Notes: generated from the letters alone by a model not told the origin. Numbered from the stretch's first letter, positions 1-11,150 are shown. The stretch is 39,840 nucleotides of DNA from SKPT01 sp040905445 (GCA_040905445.1 JBBDRN010000017.1:1-39840); one strand, 5' to 3'. Numbers and translations: made by a program.

Positions 1-2262
<2,262 letters not shown>

Positions 2263-2269
<7 letters not shown>

Positions 2270-3870
2270 CGCACGGGCTCGACGTCGCGAGCCTGCTGCC
2301 AGCCGTCGGTCGGCGCGTCAACCGTCTCGCGGTAGGCCGCCCACATCTCGGCGACGAACGGCTCCCACGCGTTGCCCTGGAACGTCCACGACTGCTCCGG
2401 CAGGCCGTCCCAGTCCAGGTGCTCGGCGATCACCTGCCGATTTCCCTCGTCCGCCTCATACATCCAGCGGTCGACGTAGTCGAAGAACGCGTCATGCGCC
2501 CACGCCTGTTCGGCGCCCAGCAGCCGCAGCACCAGCGCCTGCCCGACCCAGGAACTGCTGGAGTTGGCGCGGCGGTAGGCCTCGCTCTGCCGGTTGCTCT
2601 GGCCCGGCTTGTCCCAGTCGCGCGGGTGCAGGTGCTCGTAAGGCCCCCACTGGCCGCGCGGCACCGTGCCCGTGCCGTGGTGAACGCCCGAGTGGCCGGC
2701 GAACACGACGTGGGCGCCGGTCCAGGCCTCGTCGTACATCGTCTGGTTGTCCTCGCCGAAGTTCACCTCGGGGTAGGCACGCGTGGGCGAGGCCATCTCA
2801 TCGTCGCCCAGCAGCAGCCCGGCGAGGACGATGGGGAACTTGCGCCCCGACCCGTGGCCTCCCCACGCCTGCCAGCCCGGGTGGCCGCCGCGCACCGCGC
2901 CCCAGTAGTCGATGCCGACCTGCACAAAGGGAATGAGCAGGCGCTCCTTCTCGGCGGGCTCGAGGTCGAGGCAGAGAATCAGCCCCGCCATCGACATCGC
3001 CTGCCCGACCCACTGGCCGTAGTGCGGCATGTTCTCCATCGGCTGATCGAAGCCGAAGAACCCCGTGTTGACCCACGGGCGCTGGAAGACGCGCACCCAG
3101 AAGTCCAGATCCGAGCCGCGACGGTCCAGCGCGTAGTTCCCGCCATCGGGCGGCGAGAGCGTCGGCAGCAGGTCGCGGTTGAGATTACGGGCGTAGTAGA
3201 TCGTCCGCTCCGCGCCGCTTTCGCGATGGTCGGTGTACGCCGGGCGGAACGCGTCCGGGGCCATCGGCTCGTCGACGCAGGTGAGCACCGCGGCAGTGCG
3301 CACGGGGCTCGCGTCGCCGCTGCCGCGTTGCGTGCCCGAGCCGTGGTAGGGGAAGTCGGTCTCCTCGTCCAGCGCGAGGCTGATCGTCGAGACCAGCGTG
3401 TCGCCCGGCTGCATCTCGATGGGCGGCGTGTGGGCGAGCTCGGGGCGGAACCAGTTGCGGATGCCGCTGTCGTAGCCCGTTTCCTGCCGCGGGGGCGGGT
3501 TGAGCGTCGAGCCGTGGCGCACGTAGCGCCCGTCGCTTTGACGCGCGGCGCTCTCCCGCTCGCGCGGGTCGAGCTCCGCCTCGCTCACTTGCTCGCCGAC
3601 CCGCGGCCGCGGGTCGATCTCGACCACCGTCACCGGCCCGACCACGTACCAGTCCCCGTTGACGAACCGCCCCACCGGCGCCGGCTCGGCGAACGTCCAC
3701 GTGATCCCGTGCTGCGTGATGCTGTCGCGCCGCTCCAGCTCGTCCACGGCCGGCGCGTCCGGCGCGTTGTCACGCGTGTAGACGGGCGTGTCGGCGTTGG
3801 TGGCGGGGGTGGTGGCGGGGGTGGTGAAGCCGGCGAGCGCGGCGAGTGACAGAACGATGATGCGTCTCAT
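2263..3870 (-). CDS. Secreted protein of unknown function (535 aa)
   Basis: I do not recognise a named family. The start is set at 3870: it begins MRRIIVLSLAALAG, a good Sec signal peptide, and GGGAGA lies just upstream; an in-frame codon 31 residues earlier would put a non-hydrophobic leader before the signal. The mature protein has an N-terminal beta-rich-looking part (about 25-240) and a C-terminal part (about 250-535) rich in Trp, Tyr, Gly and amphipathic helices, including FPIVLAGLLLGDDEM and a His-rich AGHSGVHHGTG. This faintly recalls the alpha/alpha-toroid of polysaccharide lyases and heparinase-like enzymes, but no catalytic signature can be assigned. It is convergent with the TRAP permease and divergent from pyrF. 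Function left open. Confidence 0.8.
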
Positions 3871-4022
3871 GGTCGGTCTCCCAGGCGTTTGGCCGGGTCG
3901 ATGGGCCGAGCGGCCTGACCCGACGGGCGATGGCGCCAGTCTACCCGCGGCGGCGGCTTGCAACAGCGCGCGCGGCCGCGCACAATTGACCAGCCACCCC
4001 TCCCCGACGACGGAGCCCCGCC

Positions 4023-4928
4023 ATCGAACACTTCGCCGACCGACTCTTCGCCGCCTGCCGGGCCCGCGGCGGGCCCGTGTGCGTGGGCCTGGACCCGGTG
4101 TCAGGCCGGCTGCCGGATGAGCTGCGTGTCGCGGGCGACGAGCTGGCGGGGGTCGAGGGCTTCTGCCTCGGCGTCATCGATGCGGTCGCCGGGCATGTGC
4201 CCTGCGTCAAGGTGCAGGCGGCGTGCTTCGAGCGCTACCACGCCGCGGGGTTCAACGTGATGTTCCGCGTCCTGGCGGCGGCCCGGGCGGCCGGGCTCAT
4301 CGTCATCCTCGACGCCAAGCGAGGCGACATCGGCATCAGCTCGGAGCACTACGCGGCCGCGTTCCTCGGGCCCGACGCGCCGACCGACGCCCTGACGGTG
4401 CACAGTTACCTCGGCGACGACTCGCTGACACCCTACCTCGCCGCCGCGGCGCAGCACGGCAAGGGCGTCTTCCCGATGGTCCGCACGAGCAACCCGGGCG
4501 GCGAGACGCTCCAGGCGCTCGAGCTTGCGGACGGCCGGAGCATCAGCGACGCCGTGGCCGACATGGTCGCCCGGCTTGGGGACGCCGAGCCCGCCTACCT
4601 CGCGCCGGGGTGCGGCTACAGCCTGCTTGGCGCGGTGGTGGGCGCGACCAAGCCCGCCGCCGCCGCGACGCTGCGGGCGCGGATGAAGCGGCAGATCTTT
4701 CTCGTGCCCGGCTTCGGCGCGCAGGGGGCCGGCCCCGAGGACGTGCGGGCCTGCTTCAACGCCGACACGACCGGCGCGATCATCTCCGCCAGCCGGTCCG
4801 TGCTCTATGCCTTTGCCGAGGCTGGGCCGGGCACCGCGTGGCAGACGAGCGTCGCCGACGCCGCCCGGCGATTCCGCGACGACATCGCGAGCCTGCTGGA
4901 AAGCAACGACGCCCGCGCGCAGACGTAG
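4023..4928 (+). CDS. pyrF: Orotidine 5'-phosphate decarboxylase, type 2
   Basis: Decarboxylates OMP to UMP, the last step of de novo pyrimidine synthesis, in the cytoplasm. The catalytic Asp-Lys-Asp signature is present as ILDAKRGDIGISSEHY, and VCVGLDP near the N-terminus and PGFGAQGAGPEDV near the C-terminus are typical of the type-2 (Mycobacterium-like) group; length (about 300 aa) also fits. The start is a problem. The family begins with a short helix of the form FADRL before VCVGLDP, and that helix is encoded here (IEHFADRLF), but its first codon is ATC at 4023, with GGAG at 4012-4015 in ideal position. The frame is closed by TGA at 3987 and no ATG, GTG or TTG lies between. GTG at 4077 would remove the helix and has no ribosome-binding site. 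Either ATC is a rare start, or a base is wrong, or translation starts at 4077. Confidence 0.93.
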   Translation: MEHFADRLFAACRARGGPVCVGLDPVSGRLPDELRVAGDELAGVEGFCLGVIDAVAGHVPCVKVQAACFERYHAAGFNVMFRVLAAARAAGLIVILDAKRGDIGISSEHYAAAFLGPDAPTDALTVHSYLGDDSLTPYLAAAAQHGKGVFPMVRTSNPGGETLQALELADGRSISDAVADMVARLGDAEPAYLAPGCGYSLLGAVVGATKPAAAATLRARMKRQIFLVPGFGAQGAGPEDVRACFNADTTGAIISASRSVLYAFAEAGPGTAWQTSVADAARRFRDDIASLLESNDARAQT

Positions 4929-4953
4929 CGTCCGCCTGATGGGCAGCAAGTGC

Positions 4954-4978
4954 CCGGCGGCACGGCTTGTCCCGCCGG
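4954..4978. repeat. Inverted repeat between convergent genes
   Basis: Perfect 7-bp arms CCGGCGG (4954-4960) and CCGCCGG (4972-4978) around an 11-nt loop containing GGCTTGT. It lies in the 52-bp gap between the pyrF stop and the stop of the minus-strand pilus operon. There is no T-run, so it is not a classical intrinsic terminator. The loop resembles the GCTTGT element of other palindromes in this window. Confidence 0.5.
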
Positions 4979-4980
4979 CC

Positions 4981-7002
4981 TCAGCGGGCGGCCGCGGCCC
5001 GGGAGAGCTGGCGTCGCAGGGCCGCCTCGTTGTCGAGGCGCATCCGGTGCGGGCTGTCGCGGTCTTCCTCGATGATGCGGGTGAGCACTTCGCCGACGTC
5101 CGGGTCGAGGTAGTAGACGCGGGTGGTGCGTCGGCCGACGCCGCCCGGCCCCTCGCCCGCGGCGGCGATGTCGACGAGCATGGCCTCCATGCCCATGTCC
5201 AGCTCGACCTGGCCGCGGCCGGGTACGTCGACGGTCGCGTGCCCACCGATCACGTCGCCCGGCTCGATCTCGAACTCCCGCCGATGCCACGCACCGCCGT
5301 ACAGGCGCCAGACCTCGACCTCGGCCCGCTGCTCGGGGACGGAGCCGTCGACGAGGAAGAACTGGTGATCCGGGTCGATCCGGATCGGGTCGGACCAGTC
5401 GGCGCTGGCGAGCTCTTCGTCGCTGGGCGTCAGGCCCACCCGGTTGTGGTACTGCTCGAACTGCGAGGCCGCCAGCCGCGTCTCGCGGAACAGCGGGTTG
5501 AACATGGCGACGACGACCCGGTAGCGGTACGTCTTGCCGGGCTCGACGCTGAGGTCGTGCGCCCAGACGCGCACGTCCTGCGACTCCGGCTCGGGCTCAG
5601 GCTCGGGTTGAGCCCGTACCTGGGGCTCAGCCCGCCGATCGCCGCGGCCGGCGCCGTCGCGAGGCGGGGCGCCGGTTTCCAGCTCCATCTGCCACTGCGC
5701 CGCCTGCCGCCGGTACGCCTCCAGCGCCTCCTCCTCGCTCTGATCACGACGCGTGCGGCCTGGCGCGGGCGCCACCACGGGCTCGGGTTCGCTGGCGGCG
5801 AGCATGTCCTCATCGAGGCCCAGCAGCTCGTTGCGCTCCTCCTGGAACTGATCGAGTTGCGCGCGGACGTCGTCCAGCCGCCGCTGCATCGGGTCCTGCG
5901 CCGGCGCCCGCCGCGGCGCCTGCCCGCCGGGCCGGTTCGGCTCGTCGAGCAGGAACACCTGCCCCCCGCGCGGCGCGGGCTCCGGCTCGTCGCGACGCCC
6001 CTGCGCGTCGGCCCGGCGCTCCTCGGCATCACGCTGGCGCCGGACCTGCTCCTCGATCGATTCGATCACATCGTTCAGCCGCTCGATCTCCCGGTTGATA
6101 TCGCGCAACTGCTCATGGTCGGCCACCGTGAGCTCGCGCATGTCCTCCGTGGGGGGCAGCCACAGCCCATTGGCGCCGAGCGGCACGAACTCCGGCCGGG
6201 CGATCTGCTCCTGGCGCTGCTGGATGTTGCGCATGATGGCGTCGGCCTGCGCGTCCGACCACGCGCGCGTCTGATGCGGCAGGTAAGCGACCTGGTTCGG
6301 CAGCGGGTCGATGATCGTCCGGTTGGTCCACATCTGCGACGCCGGGTCGTACTCCTCGCGCTCGAGGTAGACGCCGGCGAGCTGGGTGACGCGCCGCAGC
6401 CACCCGGCTGGCAGGGCCTGGTGGCCTTGGGGCGCCGACTGCTGGAGGCGCGCGGTCCAGGCGGCCATGTCGAACGTCGCGCCGACGCTGACGTAGCGGA
6501 TGTCGCGCGTCTGCTCGTCGCGGATGAAGGCGGCGAGCTGCGTGGCCTGGCGGTTGTTCTCGACCGTTCCCAGCACGCCGTAGCCGCTGCGCGCGGTGAT
6601 GCGTCCGGGCACGGGCGGCTCGGGCACGAAGTAGGGGTCGGGGTCGGGCAGCTCGCCGAAGCCGCCGAGCCCCGGCAGGTTGAGGCCCACGGCGAGCGCC
6701 GCGATGCGGATGGGCGGGGCCTCGACGCGGTCGCGGAAGTCCGCGGCGTAGGCGGGGATCCGCCGTCCCGCGATCGTCTGCTCGAGGTCGTCATTGGCGT
6801 CGAGGTTGCGCCGCAACTGCTGGGCGCGGTCGCGGATGCGCTGCTCGAGCTCGCGCGGGCTGATCGTGTCGCCCGCGACCTCGACGGCATAGGGGTTGCC
6901 CAGCAGCACCCAGAGCCCGACGACCACGAGGAACAGGCCCGCGCCACCCAGTACGAGCTTTTCCACGTGCTTCTGAAAGAAGCCGACGTCTTTCATATCC
7001 AT
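4981..7002 (-). CDS. Type IV pilus-like operon protein, N-terminally anchored (673 aa; possibly Amuc_1099-like)
   Basis: Last gene of the minus-strand pilus-like operon, 39 nt after the PilO-like gene. It starts MDMKDVGFFQKHVEK, has one membrane helix at about 17-34, and then a long probably periplasmic part. Residues about 290-330 are charged coiled-coil-like sequence; about 330-440 is Pro/Arg/Glu-rich and low complexity. The C-terminal third contains VEPGKTYRYRVVVAMFNPLF, a beta-sandwich-like strand pair, followed by an all-beta-looking region. No catalytic motif is visible. Gene order PilM, PilO-like, this protein resembles the Akkermansia cluster Amuc_1101-1100-1099, where the next gene is a secretin; that comparison is from memory and is an inference. 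GGAG lies about 12 nt before the start. No secretin follows here: pyrF lies convergently. Confidence 0.8.
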   Translation of the reverse strand: MDMKDVGFFQKHVEKLVLGGAGLFLVVVGLWVLLGNPYAVEVAGDTISPRELEQRIRDRAQQLRRNLDANDDLEQTIAGRRIPAYAADFRDRVEAPPIRIAALAVGLNLPGLGGFGELPDPDPYFVPEPPVPGRITARSGYGVLGTVENNRQATQLAAFIRDEQTRDIRYVSVGATFDMAAWTARLQQSAPQGHQALPAGWLRRVTQLAGVYLEREEYDPASQMWTNRTIIDPLPNQVAYLPHQTRAWSDAQADAIMRNIQQRQEQIARPEFVPLGANGLWLPPTEDMRELTVADHEQLRDINREIERLNDVIESIEEQVRRQRDAEERRADAQGRRDEPEPAPRGGQVFLLDEPNRPGGQAPRRAPAQDPMQRRLDDVRAQLDQFQEERNELLGLDEDMLAASEPEPVVAPAPGRTRRDQSEEEALEAYRRQAAQWQMELETGAPPRDGAGRGDRRAEPQVRAQPEPEPEPESQDVRVWAHDLSVEPGKTYRYRVVVAMFNPLFRETRLAASQFEQYHNRVGLTPSDEELASADWSDPIRIDPDHQFFLVDGSVPEQRAEVEVWRLYGGAWHRREFEIEPGDVIGGHATVDVPGRGQVELDMGMEAMLVDIAAAGEGPGGVGRRTTRVYYLDPDVGEVLTRIIEEDRDSPHRMRLDNEAALRRQLSRAAAAR

Positions 7003-7041
7003 GACTGCATCTCCATGCCCGCCGCCTCGAATCGTCGCCGG

Positions 7042-8442
7042 TCACTCAAGCAGCATCTGCTGCCACTCGTCCATCACCTCACCCCGTTCTTCGGTCTGCA
7101 GCTCCTCGCCCGGCTCGTCGATTCCGACGTACTGCCGCACGATCGACGGCATCAGCCGCTCCGTCCAGGCGCGAAGCCAGATCGTCTCGACGACGAGCTC
7201 GGCCTGGACCACGTCGTCGGCCCCGTACACATATCCCTCGCGCAGGTGCTCATATTCGTCCACGTCGTTGAGCGTCACGGACAGGACGGTCATGAAGTTC
7301 GTCTCACTCAGGGCGCGAAAGACCTCCGGCAAGCGGCGGGACGCGACGACGATCTCGACGCGGGCGTGGCGCACGTCGTAGAGGGCGTTGGACACCCGGC
7401 CGGTGGGCCCGACGTGGAAGTTGTCCGACACGCGCTGATCGGGCGAGCCGGTGCGGCCGCCGAACGGTGCGGGGTAGGCTCCGTCGGGGCGGCGCACCGA
7501 CTGGCGGCTGCGGGAGTCGCCGCTGGCGCCGAGCCCGCCGAGCGTGTGGAGCCCGACATAGCCGGGCACGACCTCGGCGCGGATCAGCCGCTTGACCGGG
7601 GCGTCGATGACGCTCGCGCCAGGCCGGTCGATCCGGTTGGCTCGGCCGATCGCCTCGACGATGTCCTGGAGGATCCAGAGCTCGATCTGCCCCTCCCAGA
7701 GGTGCTGGGGTTCGGGCGTCTCGCTGGAGAGGGTCCACTCGGGCAGGCGGAACGGGAACGTGTCGTACCGCCGGTCGGTCTCCGCGTAGAGCTGGATCTG
7801 CTGGGCCCGGCGCTGCAGGAGCTGGCGCAGGTAGAGCTCGCGCTCGCTCGCGAGTTCGCGCTCCTCGGCGTTGCTGAGGCCCGAGCCGCCGCCGCGCGAG
7901 TCGCGGAAGCGCTGCTCGAAGCTGGCGAGCCCGTCGCGAAGCTCGCCGCCGCCCGGAGGCGCCCCGGCGTGAATCCGCGGCCCCGGTGCGTTGGAGGCCG
8001 GCGGCTGGAGCATGTCCTCCAGCGCGGCGCGGTAGGCCTCGCGGGCGGCGATGCGCCGCGCGCTGCCGCTGGCGTTGGGCAGCAGGCCGCCCATGTACAT
8101 CACGTCATCGCGCCGGTTGAAGGCCGTGACGAACTGGAGCACCTCGTCGTACTCGCGGTTCATGCGGGCGTAGAGCCGGTCGAGCTGCTCGATGGCGCCC
8201 GGGGTGATGGTCACGTTGCGGATCTGGTCGCTCGGGGCGTCGGGGCTCTCGGGGGGGATCTCGACGCTGCGCCCGATGAACCGGTCGATCTGCCCGATCT
8301 CGCCGCTGCGCTGGCTGAGCTCCTCGCGGAATCCGCCGCGCTGCATCAGCAAGTAGGCGAAAAAGACGAGGGACACCGCGACCACGGCGATCGCCGCGAC
8401 GGTGACGGGGTTACCGCGGATCCAGGTAATCAGATACCTCAT
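7042..8442 (-). CDS. PilO/Amuc_1100-like bitopic membrane protein (466 aa)
   Basis: Second gene of the pilus-like operon. A short cytoplasmic start (MRYLITWIRGNP) is followed by one strong membrane helix at about 13-33 and a coiled-coil-like stretch, the layout of PilO/GspM inner-membrane alignment proteins. The C-terminal region (about 370-440) ends in an alternating helix/strand pattern, with VEIVVASRRLPEVFRALSET and VQAELVVETIWLR, compatible with a ferredoxin-like PilO domain. It is longer than classical PilO (about 200 aa), closer to the Amuc_1100 type of pilus-like protein. The ATG overlaps the TGA of the PilM-PilN gene as ATGA (8439-8442), so translation is probably coupled. Expected role: periplasmic scaffold linking the PilM-PilN fusion to an outer-membrane pore. 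Family assignment rests on architecture and position. Confidence 0.8.
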   Translation of the reverse strand: MRYLITWIRGNPVTVAAIAVVAVSLVFFAYLLMQRGGFREELSQRSGEIGQIDRFIGRSVEIPPESPDAPSDQIRNVTITPGAIEQLDRLYARMNREYDEVLQFVTAFNRRDDVMYMGGLLPNASGSARRIAAREAYRAALEDMLQPPASNAPGPRIHAGAPPGGGELRDGLASFEQRFRDSRGGGSGLSNAEERELASERELYLRQLLQRRAQQIQLYAETDRRYDTFPFRLPEWTLSSETPEPQHLWEGQIELWILQDIVEAIGRANRIDRPGASVIDAPVKRLIRAEVVPGYVGLHTLGGLGASGDSRSRQSVRRPDGAYPAPFGGRTGSPDQRVSDNFHVGPTGRVSNALYDVRHARVEIVVASRRLPEVFRALSETNFMTVLSVTLNDVDEYEHLREGYVYGADDVVQAELVVETIWLRAWTERLMPSIVRQYVGIDEPGEELQTEERGEVMDEWQQMLLE

Positions 8443-10601
8443 GAACGGGCCTCCTGGGCGTCATCGTCGTCCTCGCGGCGGGCCTCGCCACCATCGGCCT
8501 CCGCGGCTTCACCGGCATCCGGGGCCGAGGCCTCCGGCTGCCCGCGGCGCACCGGCTCGCCCGCGCCGCGAGCCTCGTCGGGCGGGCGCAGCTCCACCTG
8601 CCACTCGATCGTGAATCGCCAGTCCTGCGACCGGGCCTCGTTGGCGAGCGGACGCTCGGGCAGCAGATGCGCCACGTCGCCCAGCCCTGCTCGCTGGCTC
8701 GCGACGCCGCGGCCGCTGCGGCGCGACGATCGAGGCTGGGCGGATCGCTGGTACTGCTCGAGCTGCATGAGCATGTCGTCCTCGAAGCCGGTGTCGTCCC
8801 GCTCGCTGCCGGTCGGGCGCTGGACCGCCTCGACGCGGTCGAACTCGACGTAGGGGTTGCTGGGGATGACCAGACGATAGGGCCGGTCGCGCCGGTCGGC
8901 GTTCTGTCGCAGGTAGCGGATGAACGTCTGGCTGACGAAGTCGGCCCCGCCGGCGTTGGGCGTGGTGCCGGTGATGCGGACGGTGAAGGTCGGGCGCTCG
9001 TTGCCGCTGAAGAAGTCGGCGACGGAGAAGGAGCCGCCGAGCAGCGTGGAGAGGTCGGTCGAGGTGCTCGCGCGGGCCCGCCGCACCGCCCCCATCGCGG
9101 GCGAGGCCTGCTGCTGGCCGGCGGTGTATTCGGTCTCGATGGCGTCGATGAAGATGCGGCGGCGCTCCGCCCGCGGAACGCTGGCCATCGCGTCGTAGTC
9201 GGGGCGGATCGTCTCCGCCTGCGGGCCCATCGCCTGCGCCGCGGCGTCGATGTCCTCGACCACCTTGGGCCACAGGTCGCGGTAGTCGAGGATGCGGCGG
9301 AGGTTCTCCAACTGCTGACGCGGGTCGCGCCCGCCGGAGATCTCATCCCACTGGCTCGTGTACCCGCGCGCCTGGCCGACCACCTGGTTTGTGACGGCCT
9401 CTGTCTCGGTGCGTGCCTGGCTGTGCGAGTTCGTGGTCGTGTAATACTCGGTGGCATAAGCGCCCACGGCGACCGCGACGCACGCCGCCGCCGCGGCGAT
9501 CCACGGCTGCTTGGCACGCCACATCCGCTGCTGGAGGACGTATCGGGGCATGACGTTGGCGGAGACCTGCTCGAGGCCGAGCCCCTGCAGCGCCAGGCCG
9601 TACGCCGTGGCGAGGTTCAGCCCGTGCTCGGCGATCTCGGCCTCGCGCTTCTGCGGGACCTGCAGCCGGCGGAAGCCTTCGGGCCGCTTGACGTCGAGCT
9701 GGAGCTGCTGCTTGAGGAACTTCTGCAGGCCGGGCAGGCGAAACGTCGAGCCGACGCCGACCAGCCGCGTCAGGTTCGCGTCGCGGTTCATGTTCTGGTA
9801 GTAGCCGAGCGAGCGCTGCAGCTCCTGGACGAGGTCGGCGAAGACGGGGCGCATGGCCTGGAAGATCTGCTTGGCATACTTGCTGGTGCCGGCCTCGCGC
9901 TTGAGCTTCTCGGCCTTGGGGAAGCTGAGCTTGAACGCCCGGACGAGGGCCTCGGTGAAGTTGTTGCCCCCGATCGGCAGCGTCCGCAGCCAGATGCCGC
10001 CCGCCTCGACAATGATGACATCGGTGCTCTGTGTCCCGATGTCCATGTAGATCGTGCCGCCCTCGCTGCTGCCGCGTTCGGCCTCGTAGTGGAAGGCGTT
10101 GTAGACCGCCAGCGGCGAGAGGGTGATCTCGTCGATGTCGATGCCGACCTGGCGGTAGTTGTTCAGGTAGCTGAGCACCCGCTCCTTGGTGATGGCGAAG
10201 ATGCCGACCTCGACGTCGGGCGAGTCCTCCTGCTGGAAAACCTGGTAATCCCACTCGACCTGGTCGATCGGGAAGGGGATCTGCTGCTGGGCCTCGAAGC
10301 GGACGATGTCGGGAATTTTCTTGGGCTCGACCGGCGGGAGCTTGGCGAAGCGGGCGAAGGCCGCATGCCCCGGGACCGAGACGATCACCGCGCTGTTGGA
10401 CAGGTCGTGCTTGGCGAGGAACTTGTCAAGCTGAACCTGGATCGCCTCTTCGACGTTGAGGTCGGGCGTCGTGAGGATCTGCTTGAAGGGCAGGATCTCG
10501 TAGTCCGCCATGTCCACCTCGTCGCCGGCGCGGACCAGGCGCATGGCCTTGATCGCGTTGGTGCCAACCTCGATGCCCCAACTGTCGTTCTTGCGCGGCA
10601 T
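8439..10601 (-). CDS. pilM: PilM-PilN fusion: actin-like ATPase plus membrane/periplasmic domain
   Basis: Residues about 1-345 are PilM, the cytoplasmic actin-like ATPase of type IV pilus assembly. Phosphate-1 (WGIEVGTNAIKAMRL), phosphate-2 (YMDIGTQSTDVIIVEAGG) and adenosine (LVGVGSTFRLPGL) motifs are all visible. A membrane helix at about 366-385 follows a basic segment, then a periplasmic region of roughly 280 residues (PilN-like) and an acidic Glu/Asp/Ala-rich tail from about 670. In most bacteria PilM and PilN are separate and PilM binds a PilN N-terminal peptide; here they are one chain, as in GspL of type II secretion. AGGAGG at 10607-10612 lies 5 nt before the ATG, one of the best ribosome-binding sites in the window. 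First gene of a three-gene operon with a promoter at 10913-10941. Confidence 0.9.
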   Translation of the reverse strand: MPRKNDSWGIEVGTNAIKAMRLVRAGDEVDMADYEILPFKQILTTPDLNVEEAIQVQLDKFLAKHDLSNSAVIVSVPGHAAFARFAKLPPVEPKKIPDIVRFEAQQQIPFPIDQVEWDYQVFQQEDSPDVEVGIFAITKERVLSYLNNYRQVGIDIDEITLSPLAVYNAFHYEAERGSSEGGTIYMDIGTQSTDVIIVEAGGIWLRTLPIGGNNFTEALVRAFKLSFPKAEKLKREAGTSKYAKQIFQAMRPVFADLVQELQRSLGYYQNMNRDANLTRLVGVGSTFRLPGLQKFLKQQLQLDVKRPEGFRRLQVPQKREAEIAEHGLNLATAYGLALQGLGLEQVSANVMPRYVLQQRMWRAKQPWIAAAAACVAVAVGAYATEYYTTTNSHSQARTETEAVTNQVVGQARGYTSQWDEISGGRDPRQQLENLRRILDYRDLWPKVVEDIDAAAQAMGPQAETIRPDYDAMASVPRAERRRIFIDAIETEYTAGQQQASPAMGAVRRARASTSTDLSTLLGGSFSVADFFSGNERPTFTVRITGTTPNAGGADFVSQTFIRYLRQNADRRDRPYRLVIPSNPYVEFDRVEAVQRPTGSERDDTGFEDDMLMQLEQYQRSAQPRSSRRSGRGVASQRAGLGDVAHLLPERPLANEARSQDWRFTIEWQVELRPPDEARGAGEPVRRGQPEASAPDAGEAAEADGGEARREDDDDAQEARS

Positions 10602-10606
10602 GAAAA

Positions 10607-10612
10607 CCTCCT
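10607..10612 (-). promoter_or_regulatory. Strong ribosome-binding site of pilM
   Basis: AGGAGG on the minus strand, 5 nt before the ATG at 10601. It fixes the start and stands out because several neighbours (gyrA, ychF, shc, the mannonate-dehydratase-like gene) have no Shine-Dalgarno sequence at the usual distance. Confidence 0.85.
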
Positions 10613-10912
10613 GCCTGAAGCGGCGTCGGTCAGCGATTCATTCGTGGCCCGCCGGTGCGCGATCGCCGGTCGTGCCCGCCGCGCGGCGAGGCGTGGCGGG
10701 ACGAGGGCGGGGCGTGGCGGGCGAGCGCTTCGTGTTGCAGCCCGCCGCCGGAACACACGCTGGGGATGGATCGGTATCGGATGAGGCCAGCGCGGCGGGT
10801 CCGGTGTGTCGTCGAGGCGGGCGTGATCAGCGAGGCGGGGCTGATGGCGGGGTCAGGCAGGGGCGGCGCGTCGAGGCCGGCGCGGCGGGGGCTGCGGTTG
10901 TTGCTGCGCGGC

Positions 10913-10941
10913 ATTAAACGCTCGTACTTCGCACACGTCAA
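10913..10941 (-). promoter_or_regulatory. Sigma70-type promoter for the pilus-like operon
   Basis: Reading the minus strand: TTGACG (-35, 10936-10941), a spacer of exactly 17 nt, then TTTAAT (-10, 10913-10918). Both hexamers match the consensus at 5 and 4 of 6 positions and the spacing is ideal. Transcription would start near 10906, giving a leader of about 300 nt before pilM. This is the best two-box promoter I found in the window. Confidence 0.65.
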
Positions 10942-11136
10942 GCCTGATCTCCCTGGCCCGGCGCCACCAGGCGCCGCAGCCCAAGCCCCCATTGTCGCAC
11001 GCCCGGCCCGGTTCCGCAACGGGCAGCGTGTCGGCGAGCGGCCGGCGCCCGCGTCAAGCCAATATACCGCCCTTTCCGCCCCGTGTCTGTCGCGCCCCCG
11101 CCGCCGCCCCACGCCCGCCCGGCCCCACCGGAGCGG

Positions 11137-11142
11137 TACAAT
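11137..11142 (+). promoter_or_regulatory. -10 hexamer directly before shc, predicted leaderless start
   Basis: TACAAT preceded by GCGG, with exactly 8 nt between the hexamer and the ATG at 11151. A start site about 7-8 nt after the -10 would put the mRNA 5' end at or next to the ATG. No clear -35 is seen. coaB shows the same layout. Confidence 0.5.
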
Positions 11143-11150
11143 GCCGCGCA

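Larger units (their letters stand above)
10602..11150. other. Divergent intergenic region between pilM and shc (549 nt)
   Basis: Contains the ribosome-binding site of pilM (10607-10612), a leader of about 300 nt for the pilus operon, a minus-strand sigma70-type promoter (10913-10941) and, at the far end, the -10 hexamer of shc (11137-11142). GGCGCC half-sites form a short palindrome near 10962-10977. I see no convincing gene or structured RNA in the rest; the open frames here are GC-driven. Confidence 0.6.

Noticed and set aside
4807..8853. A 1348-codon plus-strand open frame opposite the pilus-like operon
   Set aside because: Long antisense open frames are expected at this GC content. The minus-strand genes have clear ATPase motifs, membrane helices, coupled starts and ribosome-binding sites; the antisense product is low complexity and shows no family features.
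10630..10914. Possible 94-codon minus-strand gene in the pilM leader
   Set aside because: Arg/Pro/Ser-rich composition, no ribosome-binding site, and its ATG overlaps the -10 hexamer so it would precede the transcript start.
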